Source: Zizania palustris (lineage: Eukaryota > Streptophyta > Magnoliopsida > Poales > Poaceae). Taken from it: a stretch of DNA of 64,000 nucleotides. Location of the stretch: positions 46,707,457 to 46,771,456 of the forward strand of contig JAAALK010000286.1 of NCBI GenBank assembly GCA_019279435.1. Direction: 5' to 3'. The notes beneath the pieces were generated by a model that saw only the letters and a list, made by a program, of their open reading frames with translations, had not been told where the DNA came from and made no database searches. The translations under genes and the position numbers were made by a program. Below, in pieces: positions 44,000-54,616 of this stretch. Position 1 is the first letter of the stretch. Every line of letters starts with the position of its first letter.

Positions 44000-46343
44000 A
44001 ATAATCAGAGTGATGCAAAGTGCGAGGTCTACCTACATGTTGTGAACGAACAACATGCCGAGGTCTCCTACTCTGACGAGGTACAAATCTGCTAGCCCGA
44101 GGTCTACCACCATATGGAACATAGTGAAGACCTCGACGAGCAAAACCTCTCCGAGAAGCACGAGGAGCCTCAAAAGCAGGACGATAGTACATCTCAGACT
44201 CATGCATACCTAAAGATGGGTAATGCATGTCTTGGTAACTCATCGCCTGTGCGCGTCGCTCATCCTTGATGCGACGAAAACAGAACCCAACCAAATGACC
44301 CGCCCGCTGACAATAGGAACAATAAAACACTCTCCTGGGGGCACTCTCATGGGTCACAGGAGCAACTCTCACAGGCTCCTTGGGTTTCTTCTGTGTGGTT
44401 TTCTTGGGAGGATTTTTCTTGGCAGGAGGGGTGGTTTTCTTTGGTGGATGGGTAGGCTTTTTGGCTGATGGGGTGTCCAACAGAGCTCTCTCTTTCTCTA
44501 GGGTAGTGGGAGAGGTAAAAACAGTTTTGGTCTTACTGTCTGAAGGTATCCTCTCAAAACCCAAACCAAGAGCTACCCCAGCTCTGTCAGCACACAACTT
44601 GGTCTTGGCCAAGAGCAAATCCATCCTACCCTTTCCCTCAGTGCATTTGTTAACCACGGAAAGAAGGTATTCATTTTCTGACATGAGGTTTTCAGCTCGC
44701 TCTCTAACACTGCCTAGCTGGTCCTTAAGGGTAATGCAAGTGTCACAAACAGGTTGCACATCCTTAGAACTACCGGCCCTCTCCAATCTAGCCTCCAAAT
44801 CATGAACATGCTTATCACGTAAATTAATGCTATCGCGTAATAAAGAGCAGTTCATGCAATCAATAACATCATGAGGTCTAGAATCCTCCTCCAAAAGCTG
44901 CTTCTGTGCAGTCTCAAGCTCAGAAAGAGTTTGAGCATGAACAGAGCGCAACTGAGAAAGCTCACTCATGACAACAGAACAGGACTCACATTCAGCATCA
45001 TCAAATTTAGACTTAAGCATGGCATATTCAGTAGAAACATTTTCTAGCCTAAGTCTAAGGTCTTTTCTTTCTCTAGCGGCTTGCACAAGTAATCTATCCT
45101 GACCAAGCACTACTTCATTCAGCTCATCTAATTTAATTAGTAGCTGGTCAGATGATAGGTTTACCTCAGATGAGTCAAGATCATCGCCGCTGTGATCGCT
45201 GTCGGCCATGAAGCAAAGGCCGGTGAAGTCACATCCCTTCTTGTCCTTCTTGTCCTCCTTCCTTGGGGACTCCTCCTCCTCAGAGCTCGACTCCTCAGTT
45301 GAGGATGTGTCGATGTCGCTGAGAGCAGCAACAAAGGCTCTGGAAGCGGCCTTGGCTACTTTCTTAGCCATCTTGCCGCGCTTGCCCTTCACAAAAAGCT
45401 TCCTCTCTTTTTTGTGGTATTTGGGGCGCTCACTCTCATCTCTCTTCTTGAGCTTAGGGCAATTGGCCTTAATATGAGAGGTGTCGCCACATTCATAGCA
45501 ACCACTAAAACCACTTCTCCTCTGATCCCGTCTCTCATGATGAAAGCGGGTGAACCTCCGGGCAATGAGAGCAAGCTCATCATCAGCTAGAGTGTCCACC
45601 TGCTCCTTTGTGACGGAGACCAGGGAGGACAAAGCAAAACCTTCTGCAAAAACACAAGTACCAGATGTGCTTGGTTCTGTAGTGGTGCCACGGCTAGTGC
45701 TAGAAACCAATGCCAAAGGCTGTGGCAAGGAGCTTCTGTGCACTGCAAGAGATGCCTTGGCAATCTCTGTAGACTTCAGCTTGCTAAAGAGTTCATCGCA
45801 GGTCAAGGTGTCATATCCTGCGGACTCCTCAATGCTGGATATCTTCACTTCCCATATGCTACGGTCAAGAGCATAGAGAAGTTTGATAGCCCTATCATGA
45901 TCACTGTAAGCAAGCGTCCCGTTGGATCGCAAGTTACTCACTATCGCGTCAAAGCGTGAAAACATGACATCTATAGATTCACCAGGTGCCTGCACAAACA
46001 GCTGATACTGTTGATTGTAGGTGCTTTGGCGCCTGGCCTTAATCTGAGTAGAGCCCTCATGAAAAACAGTGAGTGTTGTCCAGATTTCCCTAGCAGTCCT
46101 AAGGTGCTGCACCCTATCGAACTCACTCCGGCTCAAACCAATGAACAGTATATTTCTTGCCTTGGAATTGGCATTATACTGATCCTTCTCAGTCTGAGAG
46201 GTGCGAGTCTCAGGGATGGAGTATTGTGAGTCCACAATCTCCCAAATTGCATTTCCTTGGCTTAACAAGTAAGCCTCCATGCGCACCTTCCAGTATGCAA
46301 AATCTGTCTCATCGAACAGAGGAATTTTACTGCCTCTATCCAT
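43881..46343 (-). CDS. Gag of Sirevirus-like element A
   Basis: 820 codons from ATG (MDRGSKIPLFDE...). The N-terminal half is a copia Gag/UBN2-like domain (RMEAYLLSQ, TAREIWTTL). A CX2CX4HX4C zinc knuckle lies at 282-295 (CYECGDTSHIKANC), then an acidic Ser/Glu tract, a long coiled coil (about 395-565) with three CxxC pairs (452/455, 496/499, 533/536), a Lys/Pro-rich stretch (625-658) and a second CX2CX4HX4C knuckle (675-688). A large Gag with coiled coil is characteristic of Sireviruses. Open throughout. Confidence 0.85.
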   Translation of the reverse strand: MDRGSKIPLFDETDFAYWKVRMEAYLLSQGNAIWEIVDSQYSIPETRTSQTEKDQYNANSKARNILFIGLSRSEFDRVQHLRTAREIWTTLTVFHEGSTQIKARRQSTYNQQYQLFVQAPGESIDVMFSRFDAIVSNLRSNGTLAYSDHDRAIKLLYALDRSIWEVKISSIEESAGYDTLTCDELFSKLKSTEIAKASLAVHRSSLPQPLALVSSTSRGTTTEPSTSGTCVFAEGFALSSLVSVTKEQVDTLADDELALIARRFTRFHHERRDQRRSGFSGCYECGDTSHIKANCPKLKKRDESERPKYHKKERKLFVKGKRGKMAKKVAKAASRAFVAALSDIDTSSTEESSSEEEESPRKEDKKDKKGCDFTGLCFMADSDHSGDDLDSSEVNLSSDQLLIKLDELNEVVLGQDRLLVQAARERKDLRLRLENVSTEYAMLKSKFDDAECESCSVVMSELSQLRSVHAQTLSELETAQKQLLEEDSRPHDVIDCMNCSLLRDSINLRDKHVHDLEARLERAGSSKDVQPVCDTCITLKDQLGSVRERAENLMSENEYLLSVVNKCTEGKGRMDLLLAKTKLCADRAGVALGLGFERIPSDSKTKTVFTSPTTLEKERALLDTPSAKKPTHPPKKTTPPAKKNPPKKTTQKKPKEPVRVAPVTHESAPRRVFYCSYCQRAGHLVGFCFRRIKDERRAQAMSYQDMHYPSLGMHESEMYYRPAFEAPRASRRGFARRGLHYVPYGGRPRASRFVPRQSRRPRHVVRSQHVGRPRTLHHSDYYVRIPSAFTVPTTRVTQCWMPRHYFTHPSTERSRHSYHV

Positions 46344-46393
46344 GTCGCCAACAGATCACAAAACCGGTTAAGGTCAACTGGTGATCTTAACCC

Positions 46394-46405
46394 GCTCTGA
46401 TACCA
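46394..46405 (-). other. Primer-binding site of element A
   Basis: gctctgatacca, exact complement of TGGTATCAGAGC (initiator methionine tRNA 3' end), two bases from the 5' LTR end at 46408. Confidence 0.9.
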
Positions 46406-46407
46406 AT

Positions 46408-46631
46408 TGTTGGACCGGAAACGGCGACCAGAGGGGGGGGAATGGGAGCTTTTTTAAAATTTCGGGCTAAAAACTAGCCTTCGGTTTCAGTTCTGTCTTC
46501 TGCGGAACAGGCTTCGAACACAACCTTCGAAGGTCTGGTTCGGAGCTACTTCGACAGCTCCGAACACAGGCTTCGCAGGAGCAAAAGTTCGAAGCCAAGA
46601 AGACTTCGCTCCACTTACAACCCTCGGAAAT
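46408..46631 (-). mobile_element. 5' LTR of element A, part 1 (split by element B)
   Basis: Identical by eye to the first 224 bp of the 3' LTR (37506-37729). It ends with gaaat, the target duplicated by element B. Confidence 0.9.
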
Positions 46632-48607
46632 TGAGGAGCCATGCTGAATAGCGTGGGCCTCATGGCTCTAGAAGTGATGAGTCATTGTCAACGATAGTCA
46701 ACGAGGACTGAAGAGAAGAAGATCTGCTGTTTCATGGGCCGCGTGTGACTCAGGTACACGGGCAGCTAGCGACTGTCGGGCAGAGGAGGCTGCGAAGTCG
46801 GGCTGGCCCAATCCGGGTGCATGGGCCAGAAGCAGTAGAAGACCCACTGGGCTGTTGACCAGGACTGACTCAGGTACACGGGCGGTGAGCGATTGCCGGG
46901 CTGAGAGAGCTGCGGAGTCGGGCCGGCCCAATCCGGGTACCTGGTGCAAAGCTGGTGGAGGCTTTGTCAGTTTCGGCGTAAAACTGACAACCGTTGATTC
47001 TGTATCCGACTGTCCAGAAGAATAGCTTCAGGATATGTCATCTGTTACTCTAGGCCCACAGTCAGTCAGTTGTGTCTGTAAAAATACCTAAGGGCAGTAG
47101 AGTCTTTTTCTGTATTTTTGAGTCTGTAAAACCCTAAGGGGCTGGTAGAATATTCCTAGTGTTGGGCTGCCTATAAATAGCACCCCAATCCCTAGGGTTT
47201 GGACTACCCTTTTTGAGCTGAAATCAAATCCACCTATTGGGTCACTTTGTCTCCCGTTTTCTCTCTCCTGTGTGCGCCGCCAGGGGCTTCCTCTCCCTGT
47301 TCTTGCATTATTTTCACTCAAATCTCTTGGATGCTTTAATGCTTTGGTCCCTGGTGAATTTATTGCTTGCATTTTGTTCGGTTTGGGGAGTTATTGCCTT
47401 ACCTACGGGCTGCTGAATTTATTCTTGAAGAGAAGCTTCTTCGGCTGGGAGTGTTCTTCACGGTGGGAGTACTAGTTCTTGCGGTTGCAAGTAATACTGC
47501 TTTGCTGTAGCTACAGTGTACTGTAGCAGCTTTTCACCTTCTATTGCCCAGCCTTTTGATCGAAGCTGACAGACCTTTTTGCCTTTTTTCTGGTGTGTCT
47601 GGCGAAGCTCGGTTCCATGCGAAGCCCCTCAACTCCGTGAGGCAGTCTCCGTTCGAACCTCGTTAAAGGCTTCGTTTAAGACTTCGAACTTCGGTCTTTG
47701 TTTCTGAGTTGCTAGATTCGAAGTTTCTCCTGTATGGACAGCATCGCATACTTCGAACTAGCATACTCCGAATCTATCTGTTCGAAGTGCACACTTTGTT
47801 AGGCTTCGAAGTTGGGTTCGAAGTCTGTCTTTTCTGATAGACTTCGCTTGGATTTCTTTGTGGAGTGTCAGCCTTCGATTCTCCTTCCGAAGCTTTCCCT
47901 GTTCGAAGATAGAGTGTAGGCTTCAGACTTTCTTTTCTGTCGCGTGACAGACTTCGCTACTTTGTTCGAAGGTAGTCCGTCTGTTTTGTGTGTTCGAAGT
48001 TTTCTGTTCGAAGATTGTGCTTCGAAGCTCTCGGTTCAAGGAGTGTTCGAAGTTTTGTCTTCGAAGCCCTCACTTCGAAGCAGGCTCTGACTTTGTCACC
48101 TTGCTCCGAAGCTTTTGGTTCGAGGCTGTGTTCGAAGTCCTGTCTTCGAAGTGCATACTTCGAACCAAGCTCCGGCACTGCTTTTTACTTCGCTCCGAAG
48201 TACTCTTCGCACTAGCCTAGACAGTGACACCTTCGGCACTTCGGACAGACCCCGTCATCAACCTCCGAAACATACCTCGACGTGCGAAGGGGGCTTCGCC
48301 AAGTCCCGAACAGGAGACAACTTTGGACAGTAACTTCTCTTTTCACTTTATACATACTTAGATCATTTCATTGAGAAGTATAGGCCTGTTACAGCTTGTT
48401 TATCTGCCTAGTTGCACCACTTTAGTTTTACACTGTATATCATCAGTTGCTTCTAGGTTAGAAACCTTTAGACTTAGGCCTACTGTTTACTTTCTGCTGC
48501 ATAGTATTTTTGAGGTGCGTTGGGTATTGGGAACAGGCCATAGATTCGAAAGAATTCTTTAAGGCGCCCATTCACCCCCCCCTCTGGTCGCTACTTTCGG
48601 TCCTACA
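46632..48607 (+). mobile_element. 5' LTR of element B
   Basis: 1,976 bp, TGAGGAGCC...GGTCCTACA. TATA box tataaata at 47172. Region 47600-48310 is packed with ttcgaag/cttcgaa/ctccgaag motifs. Followed by the primer site. Confidence 0.92.
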
Positions 48608-48609
48608 AG

Positions 48610-48621
48610 TGGTATCAGAGC
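48610..48621 (+). other. Primer-binding site of element B
   Basis: TGGTATCAGAGC two bases after the 5' LTR: exact complement of the initiator methionine tRNA 3' end. Confidence 0.92.
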
Positions 48622-48672
48622 TTGGTTAGGGTTTTTCCATACCTTAACCGGTTCTAAACCCCAGTAGTGACT

Positions 48673-51422
48673 ATGACGTCTCCTGGCAAGGTCCCGTCCT
48701 TGGAAGCCTATGGCTATAATTATTGGAAGACTCGCATGCGAGCCTATCTCATGAGCCAGGGTTCGGACATATGGGACATTTGCGTTCACACCACATTTGT
48801 CATTCTGCCAGTTACTGAGCAAGGTACTGCTGGTATCATTGCTCAGCATCTGAGCAACAGTAAGGCTGTGAACATTTTATTTTCTGGTTTAGGTCCCACT
48901 GAATTTGAGCGAGTGAGTCATCTCTCCACTGCGAGAGAGATCTGGGCTACCCTCAAGGCACACCATGAGGGAACAGCACAGGTCAAGGCTCGGCTCTATC
49001 AGACCTACCGGCGTGAATATGAGAATTTCACACAGAAGCCGGGTGAATCTGTTGAAGCCTTGTTTGGTCGCTTTCAGTCGATCATTAACAAGCTTCGGGA
49101 CAACAAGGCTGAGGGTGCTCAGTTAGTCTCAGATCATGAGCAGGCGCTCAAGGTTCTTCATACCTTGGACCCAAAGATCTGGGAGATCAAGGTATCATCT
49201 ATCGTTGAGAGTACTTCTTACGATACCTTGACCATTTCTGAGTTATTTAGCAAGCTAAAGGCCACTGAGGTAGATATCCAGTTGAGATCAAATCTCACTG
49301 GCTCTGGATCAAAATCCCTGGACCTTGCTACACCTTCAGTTGATCCCTCTGCTGTGAGCTGTGCTGGGTTCTCTTTGATGTCTATCACTGAGGACCAGCT
49401 TGAGTTGTTGGGAGATGATGATTTGTGTCTTTTTAACAACCGGGTGCGTCGTGTCTATGATAAAAGAATGTTCAAAAGACACGGCACAAAATCTGGATGC
49501 TTTGAATGTGGTGATCCAGGACACTTCATCGCCGACTGCCCCAAGCGTAGTGGATATAAGAAGGGCATCGGCAGCAGCCTCCACGACTCCGGCAAGCACG
49601 AGAGCCCCTCCTTCAACAAGGGCAAGCCGAAGACTCGGTTCTTCAAGAAGGCCCTGAAGGACTACCGGCGAGAGAACAAGAAGCGCGACAAGGCCTTCTT
49701 CGCCGAGATGGAGAAGAGCTACTCCAAGAGATCCACGTCTTCTTCCTCTTCATCGAGCTCAAGTGATGAGGAGATTACCATCAAGAAGGGGAAGGACAAG
49801 GATGATCCGGCAGGCCTCTGCTTCATGGCTTTCGGAGACAAGCCAAAGAGCCGCACACACCAGCGCCGAAGATCCCGCAAGAGCTTCTGCTCCATGGCTC
49901 TTGGGGATAGAGAAGAAAAGAGCTCCTCCGACGACTCCGACGACGACGATAGCAAGGTATCATCTTATGAGCGCGAAATTGTCGATTTACTTGAGAGCAA
50001 TCGTCAGGAGTTAAAATATCGGGAGAAACTGCTTAGGGGGGCTAAGAAAAGGATAGACGAGTTAGAGAGTGAGCTTGCCGTGGCCAACGGTAGGATTGAG
50101 AGTCTATCCTCTTCCCCTTGCTTGGGTGATAGCAGTGAGTGCCCGAAGTGTGAGGTGCTTCTGTGTGACCTGTCGACTTTAAAGTCCAGGTACACAGAAA
50201 GGGTTGATGAGAGGGAGGCTTTGGCCACTGAGCTTGAAGGTGCTCAGCTGGAGCTGAAAGATGCTCAAGCCACTGTCGTCGCACCCTGTGTTGATTGCCC
50301 ATCTCATCTAGCTGCCTTAGCTGAGCTGAAATCCAAGGGCAATGAGCATTCGGGTGATGTGGAGAGGTTGAGAGCTGAGCTTGCCCAGACTAGGCTAGAG
50401 CTTGAGACACTGTCAGTTCCACCCACTGTTTGTGAGAACTGTCTGTCTCTTAGAATGGAGTTGATTAAGCTAAAAGCCGGAAAGTCTGTCCAAGTAGAGA
50501 GTGAGTGTGAGACCTGTTTGTCTCAGGTGGAGGTTCTAGCTTCCTTGAGAGAGGAGCTAGCAGATTCTCAGAATGAGAACTTTTACCTCCGTTCTATCCT
50601 GAGTTGGATCAGTGCCAGAGAGCCACAGCTTGGCATGATGATCCAGCAGTTCAAGAGGAAGGATGGGTTTGGAGTAGGTTACACCTACACCAAGGCTGAC
50701 TTTGAGAGTGCCCTCAGCCGGGCAGTGGAGTGGAGTAAAATGACTCCAGAGCAGAGATATCCCAAGACTCACTCCACTGAGTCTTCCCAGGCTTGTCAGC
50801 CCAAGGATGGAGTAATCCATGAACCATCCAAAGCTCCACCCAAGAAGCCCATCTGGGTTCCTAAGCCCAAACACCTCCACTCTTCTCTAGACTCTCTTCC
50901 TGGACCCTCTCAGCCCAAGAAGACCACACCAAACACTACCAAGCCCAAGAACCCCAAGCCTCAACCACATCCCAAGAAGCCTACCTATCATTGTGAGTAT
51001 TGTCAGAGAGACGGGCATCTTGCGGAGTTTGCTTCAGGAGGAAGCGGGTTGAGAGAGCAGAGAGGGCTCGTAGTGATCAGGTGCAGTTCTACCAGCAGGG
51101 TGGTAGACTGCGTGTTCCTCGGCGCGGGGCGAGGCTGGAGGCCAGGCCGCGTCGTGTAGGTGGTGGTAGAGGAGACGGTTTTCCTACCCGTGCTCCAGTT
51201 GGTGGTGTTCGTTCCGGCAGAGTTCCAGACCGTGTTGGCTACGGTTCTGGACCTCGTAGCCGTAGGATTAGGAAGGACCGTGGACCGCGCTTTGAGCCGC
51301 GTTTTGGTCCAAACTCTTTTGATGGTTTTCGCTTTCCATCTTTTGAGCAGATGGCTCGACACTGGTTTAGCTCTTTTGCTAAACCTGGTGCCGGACCATT
51401 TGCTCCCACTTACAGACATTGA
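48673..51422 (+). pseudogene. Gag of Sirevirus-like element B, with one-base frameshift
   Basis: ATG at 48673 (MTSPGKVPSLEAYGYNYW...). Gag domain, then a CX2CX4HX4C knuckle (CFECGDPGHFIADC, about residue 276), Lys-rich and Ser/Asp-rich tracts, and a coiled coil (about 430-650) carrying four CxxC pairs (near 490, 539, 587, 612). The frame breaks at about 51028-51030, inside the second knuckle (CEYCQRDGHLAEF...), where a run of three T replaces the four implied by the alignment to A. The original frame then runs on to a spurious stop at 51159. The authentic basic, Arg/Gly-rich C-terminus continues in another frame to a stop at 51420-51422. The last knuckle cysteine and about 130 residues are lost unless the ribosome shifts frame here. 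Confidence 0.8.
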
Positions 51423-54400
51423 TTGTGCAGGACCGGGGACTGGAGAATGTTTGGATCATGGACTCAGGATGCTCTCGCCACATGACGGGACATCGCAGAT
51501 GGTTCTCCAGTCTCACTCCCCCGAGCTCCAAAGAATATATCACGTTCGGGAACAGCGGTCAAGGGAAAGTAAGTGGCATAGGCTCAATCAGCATCTCAAA
51601 CCATTTCTCTTTAAAGAATGTTGCTTTGGTTAAAAATCTGAACTTTAACTTAATCTCTGTTTCGCAACTTCTTGAGGATGGTTTGGAAGTGCGTTTTAAG
51701 AAGGGAAATTCTTCTGTGGTTGATTCTAGAGGGTCTTTGGTTTGTCAGATTTTACCCTTTGGTAAAGTTTTTCGAATTGACTTCTCTAGTTCTTTTGGCC
51801 CTTCTCGCTGTTTGATTGCTGGATCTTCTTCTGAGCTCTGGAAGTGGCATAGGAGGTTAGGTCATTTGAGTTTTGATCTGCTAGTCAGGTTAAGTTCTAT
51901 GGACCTCATCCGAGGATTGCCCAAGCTTAAAATGGAGAAGGATCTGGTTTGTCATCCCTGTCGTCATGGGAAAATGGTTGCCGCTTCTCACTCACCTGTG
52001 ACTCAGGTGATGACTTCGTATCCAGGCGAGCTTTTACATTTGGACACTGTAGGTCCAGCTCGGGTACGCTCAGTCGGTGGGAAGTGGTATGCACTTGTGA
52101 TTGTTGACGACTTTTCTCGGTTCTCGTGGGTTTTCTTTTTGGAGTCTAAGGATGAAACTTTTCAATTTGTCCATGACCTGATTTTGAAGCTGAAGAATGA
52201 GAACAATGGTCGGATGCGAGCAATTCGCTCCGACAACGGCTCTGAGTTCAAGAACTCTCAGTTCGTCAGCTTCTGTGGTGATCAGGGTCTGGACCATCAG
52301 TTTTCTTCTCCTTACACCCCCCCACAGAACGGCGTTGTGGAACGAAAGAACCGCACGCTAGTTGAGATGGCCAGGACGATGCTCGATGAGCACAGGACTC
52401 CTAGGCGTTTTTGGGCTGAAGCCATGAACACGGCTTGCTATCTTGCCAACCGTATTTTTCTTCGAGCTTACATTGGTAAGACTTCTTATGAGTTGCGGTT
52501 TGGCAGACAGCCCAAGGTGACCCACTTGCGAGCGTTTGGCTGCAAGTGCTTTGTGCTCAAGAAGGGAGGGCATTTGGACAAGTTTGAGTCTCGCTGCTGG
52601 GATGGTGTTTTTCTTGGTTATGCTTTGCATTCTCGAGGTTTTCGTGTTTGGAACCTTGAATCCCAGCTGCTTGTCGAGACTTGTGAAGTTTCTTTTGATG
52701 AGTCCATGCCTTCTTTGACTCCTTCGTTTGAGCTTTCTGGTGATGATGAGCTCGGAGAGTCCATCTTCGAGGAAGATGAGGATACTCAAGCTGCTGTTGA
52801 GGGCGGGCCTTCTGCATCCCCCGCAGAGCCCACACCCTCTGTGACTTCGACTGATGATGAAGGCGGACCTCTGATCACTTCTTCCACTTCGATCGAGCCC
52901 CTTCAGTCGAGTCCAGAGGTGCCAGCTGCTGACTCAGGTGAGGTGACTTCAGATCACCAGGGAACCCGAGCAGTTCAGCGTGACCATCCCTCAGAGCTCA
53001 TCATTGGTGATTTGACTAAGAGGACTTTGCGTTCTTCTGCCTCTCTCGCTGTGTTTGCTGAATCTGCGTTTGTTGCATCTTTTGAGCCCAGAGACATTTC
53101 TCATGCTCTTTCTGACTCAAACTGGATTAATGCCATGCAAGAAGAGCTTGAAAATTTTGTCCGCAATCGGGTTTGGACACTAGTTGAGCCGCCACCAGGA
53201 TGCAACCCCATAGGCACCAAGTGGGTATTTAAGAACAAACAAGGTGAAGATGGGGTTGTGGTGCGCAACAAGGCTCGACTAGTTGCCCAGGGTTATTGCC
53301 AGAAGGAAGGTATTGACTTTGAAGAAACCTTCGCTCCTGTGGCCCGTCTTGAGTCCATTCGTATTCTTCTAGCTTTTGCCGTTTCAAAGGGTTTTAAGCT
53401 TTTTCAAATGGACGTTAAGAGTGCTTTTCTGAACGGGTTCATTGAGGAGGAGGTTTATGTTAGGCAACCCCCCGGTTTTGAGAACCCTAAGTTTCCTCGA
53501 CATGTTTTTAAATTGTGCAAAGCTTTATACGGGTTGAAGCAAGCTCCCAGGGCTTGGTATGACCGGTTAAAGCAATTTTTGTTGGGGAAGGGCTTTGTGA
53601 TGGGTTCTGTGGACAAAACTCTTTTCTTGCTCAGAGATGCTTCAGATTTCTTAGTCGCTCAGATTTATGTGGACGATATTATCTTTGGCGGTACTACTGA
53701 TTCTCTTGTGTCCAAGTTTTCTGAGCAGATGCACAGTGAGTTTGAGATGAGCCTCATGGGTGAGCTTAAGTACTTTTTAGGGCTCCAGATCAAGCAGACC
53801 AAGGACGGCACCTTCATCCACCAAGGTAAGTACACTCGTGATATGCTTAAGAAATTTGACTTTGGTGGTGAATTGAAGCCGCAGATGACCCCGATGGGTA
53901 CCTCTGGAGGTTTGGACAAGGACGAGAGCGGTGTCAAGGTCAGTGAGAGAGAATTTCGAGGGATGATCGGTTCGCTGCTGTACTTAACAGCAACAAGACC
54001 AGACATACAGTTCGCCGTGGGACTTTGCGCGCGTTTTCAGTCTTCACCACGCGCGTCTCACCGGCAGGCTGTCAAGCGCATTTTCAAGTATCTCACCTAT
54101 GCGCCTGATCTTGGTCTTTATTATTCAGCATCATCATCACTTGATTTATCTGGCTTTTCGGACGCCGACTTTGGTGGGTGCCGGTTGGATCGCAAGTCGA
54201 CTTCCGGTACTTGCCAGTTTCTTGGTTCTTCCCTTGTATCTTGGTCTTCTCGAAAGCAATCTGGAGTTGCTCTTTCGACCACAGAGGCTGAGTATGTAGC
54301 TGCTGCTAGCTGCTGCTCACAGCTAGTTTGGATGATTTCCACTCTTCGAGACTTTGGGTTGCTCTTTCCTACCAGGGTTCCATTGTTTTGCGACAGCACG

Positions 54401-54616
54401 AGTGCTATCAGTGTAGGGAAAAACCCATGTCTCCATTCAAAAACCAAACATATTGATGTGCGCTTTCACTTCTTGCGGGATCAATATGAGAAAGGTGTCA
54501 TTGACCTTATTCATGTTGATACCCATCATCAGCTGGCTGACATTTTTACCAAACCCCTAGATCAGTCTACATTTGAGCGTTTACGAGGGGATTTGGGTGT
54601 TGTGTATCCTTTCTAG
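51419..54616 (+). CDS. Pol polyprotein of Sirevirus-like element B
   Basis: About 1,065 codons open, no ATG at the 5' edge. Protease DSGCSRHMTG starts within 20 codons of the start of the frame. Pre-integrase HRRLGHLSFDLL, then integrase LDTVGPARV, RSDNGSEFKN and VERKNRTLVEMA. RT has ARLVAQGYCQ, MDVKSAFLNG, LYGLKQAPRAWYDRL and YVDD. RNase H ends DIFTKPLDQS. All key residues are visible. It begins where gag ends but one frame back, so it would be made by frameshifting rather than independent initiation. Confidence 0.88.
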   Translation: MIVQDRGLENVWIMDSGCSRHMTGHRRWFSSLTPPSSKEYITFGNSGQGKVSGIGSISISNHFSLKNVALVKNLNFNLISVSQLLEDGLEVRFKKGNSSVVDSRGSLVCQILPFGKVFRIDFSSSFGPSRCLIAGSSSELWKWHRRLGHLSFDLLVRLSSMDLIRGLPKLKMEKDLVCHPCRHGKMVAASHSPVTQVMTSYPGELLHLDTVGPARVRSVGGKWYALVIVDDFSRFSWVFFLESKDETFQFVHDLILKLKNENNGRMRAIRSDNGSEFKNSQFVSFCGDQGLDHQFSSPYTPPQNGVVERKNRTLVEMARTMLDEHRTPRRFWAEAMNTACYLANRIFLRAYIGKTSYELRFGRQPKVTHLRAFGCKCFVLKKGGHLDKFESRCWDGVFLGYALHSRGFRVWNLESQLLVETCEVSFDESMPSLTPSFELSGDDELGESIFEEDEDTQAAVEGGPSASPAEPTPSVTSTDDEGGPLITSSTSIEPLQSSPEVPAADSGEVTSDHQGTRAVQRDHPSELIIGDLTKRTLRSSASLAVFAESAFVASFEPRDISHALSDSNWINAMQEELENFVRNRVWTLVEPPPGCNPIGTKWVFKNKQGEDGVVVRNKARLVAQGYCQKEGIDFEETFAPVARLESIRILLAFAVSKGFKLFQMDVKSAFLNGFIEEEVYVRQPPGFENPKFPRHVFKLCKALYGLKQAPRAWYDRLKQFLLGKGFVMGSVDKTLFLLRDASDFLVAQIYVDDIIFGGTTDSLVSKFSEQMHSEFEMSLMGELKYFLGLQIKQTKDGTFIHQGKYTRDMLKKFDFGGELKPQMTPMGTSGGLDKDESGVKVSEREFRGMIGSLLYLTATRPDIQFAVGLCARFQSSPRASHRQAVKRIFKYLTYAPDLGLYYSASSSLDLSGFSDADFGGCRLDRKSTSGTCQFLGSSLVSWSSRKQSGVALSTTEAEYVAAASCCSQLVWMISTLRDFGLLFPTRVPLFCDSTSAISVGKNPCLHSKTKHIDVRFHFLRDQYEKGVIDLIHVDTHHQLADIFTKPLDQSTFERLRGDLGVVYPF

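Noticed and set aside
47957..48333. Overlapping open frames on both strands in the B LTRs (also 57315-57704)
   Set aside because: Produced by the ttcgaag motif array in the LTR. They read as repetitive FEVLSSK/RASK-type peptides in every frame.
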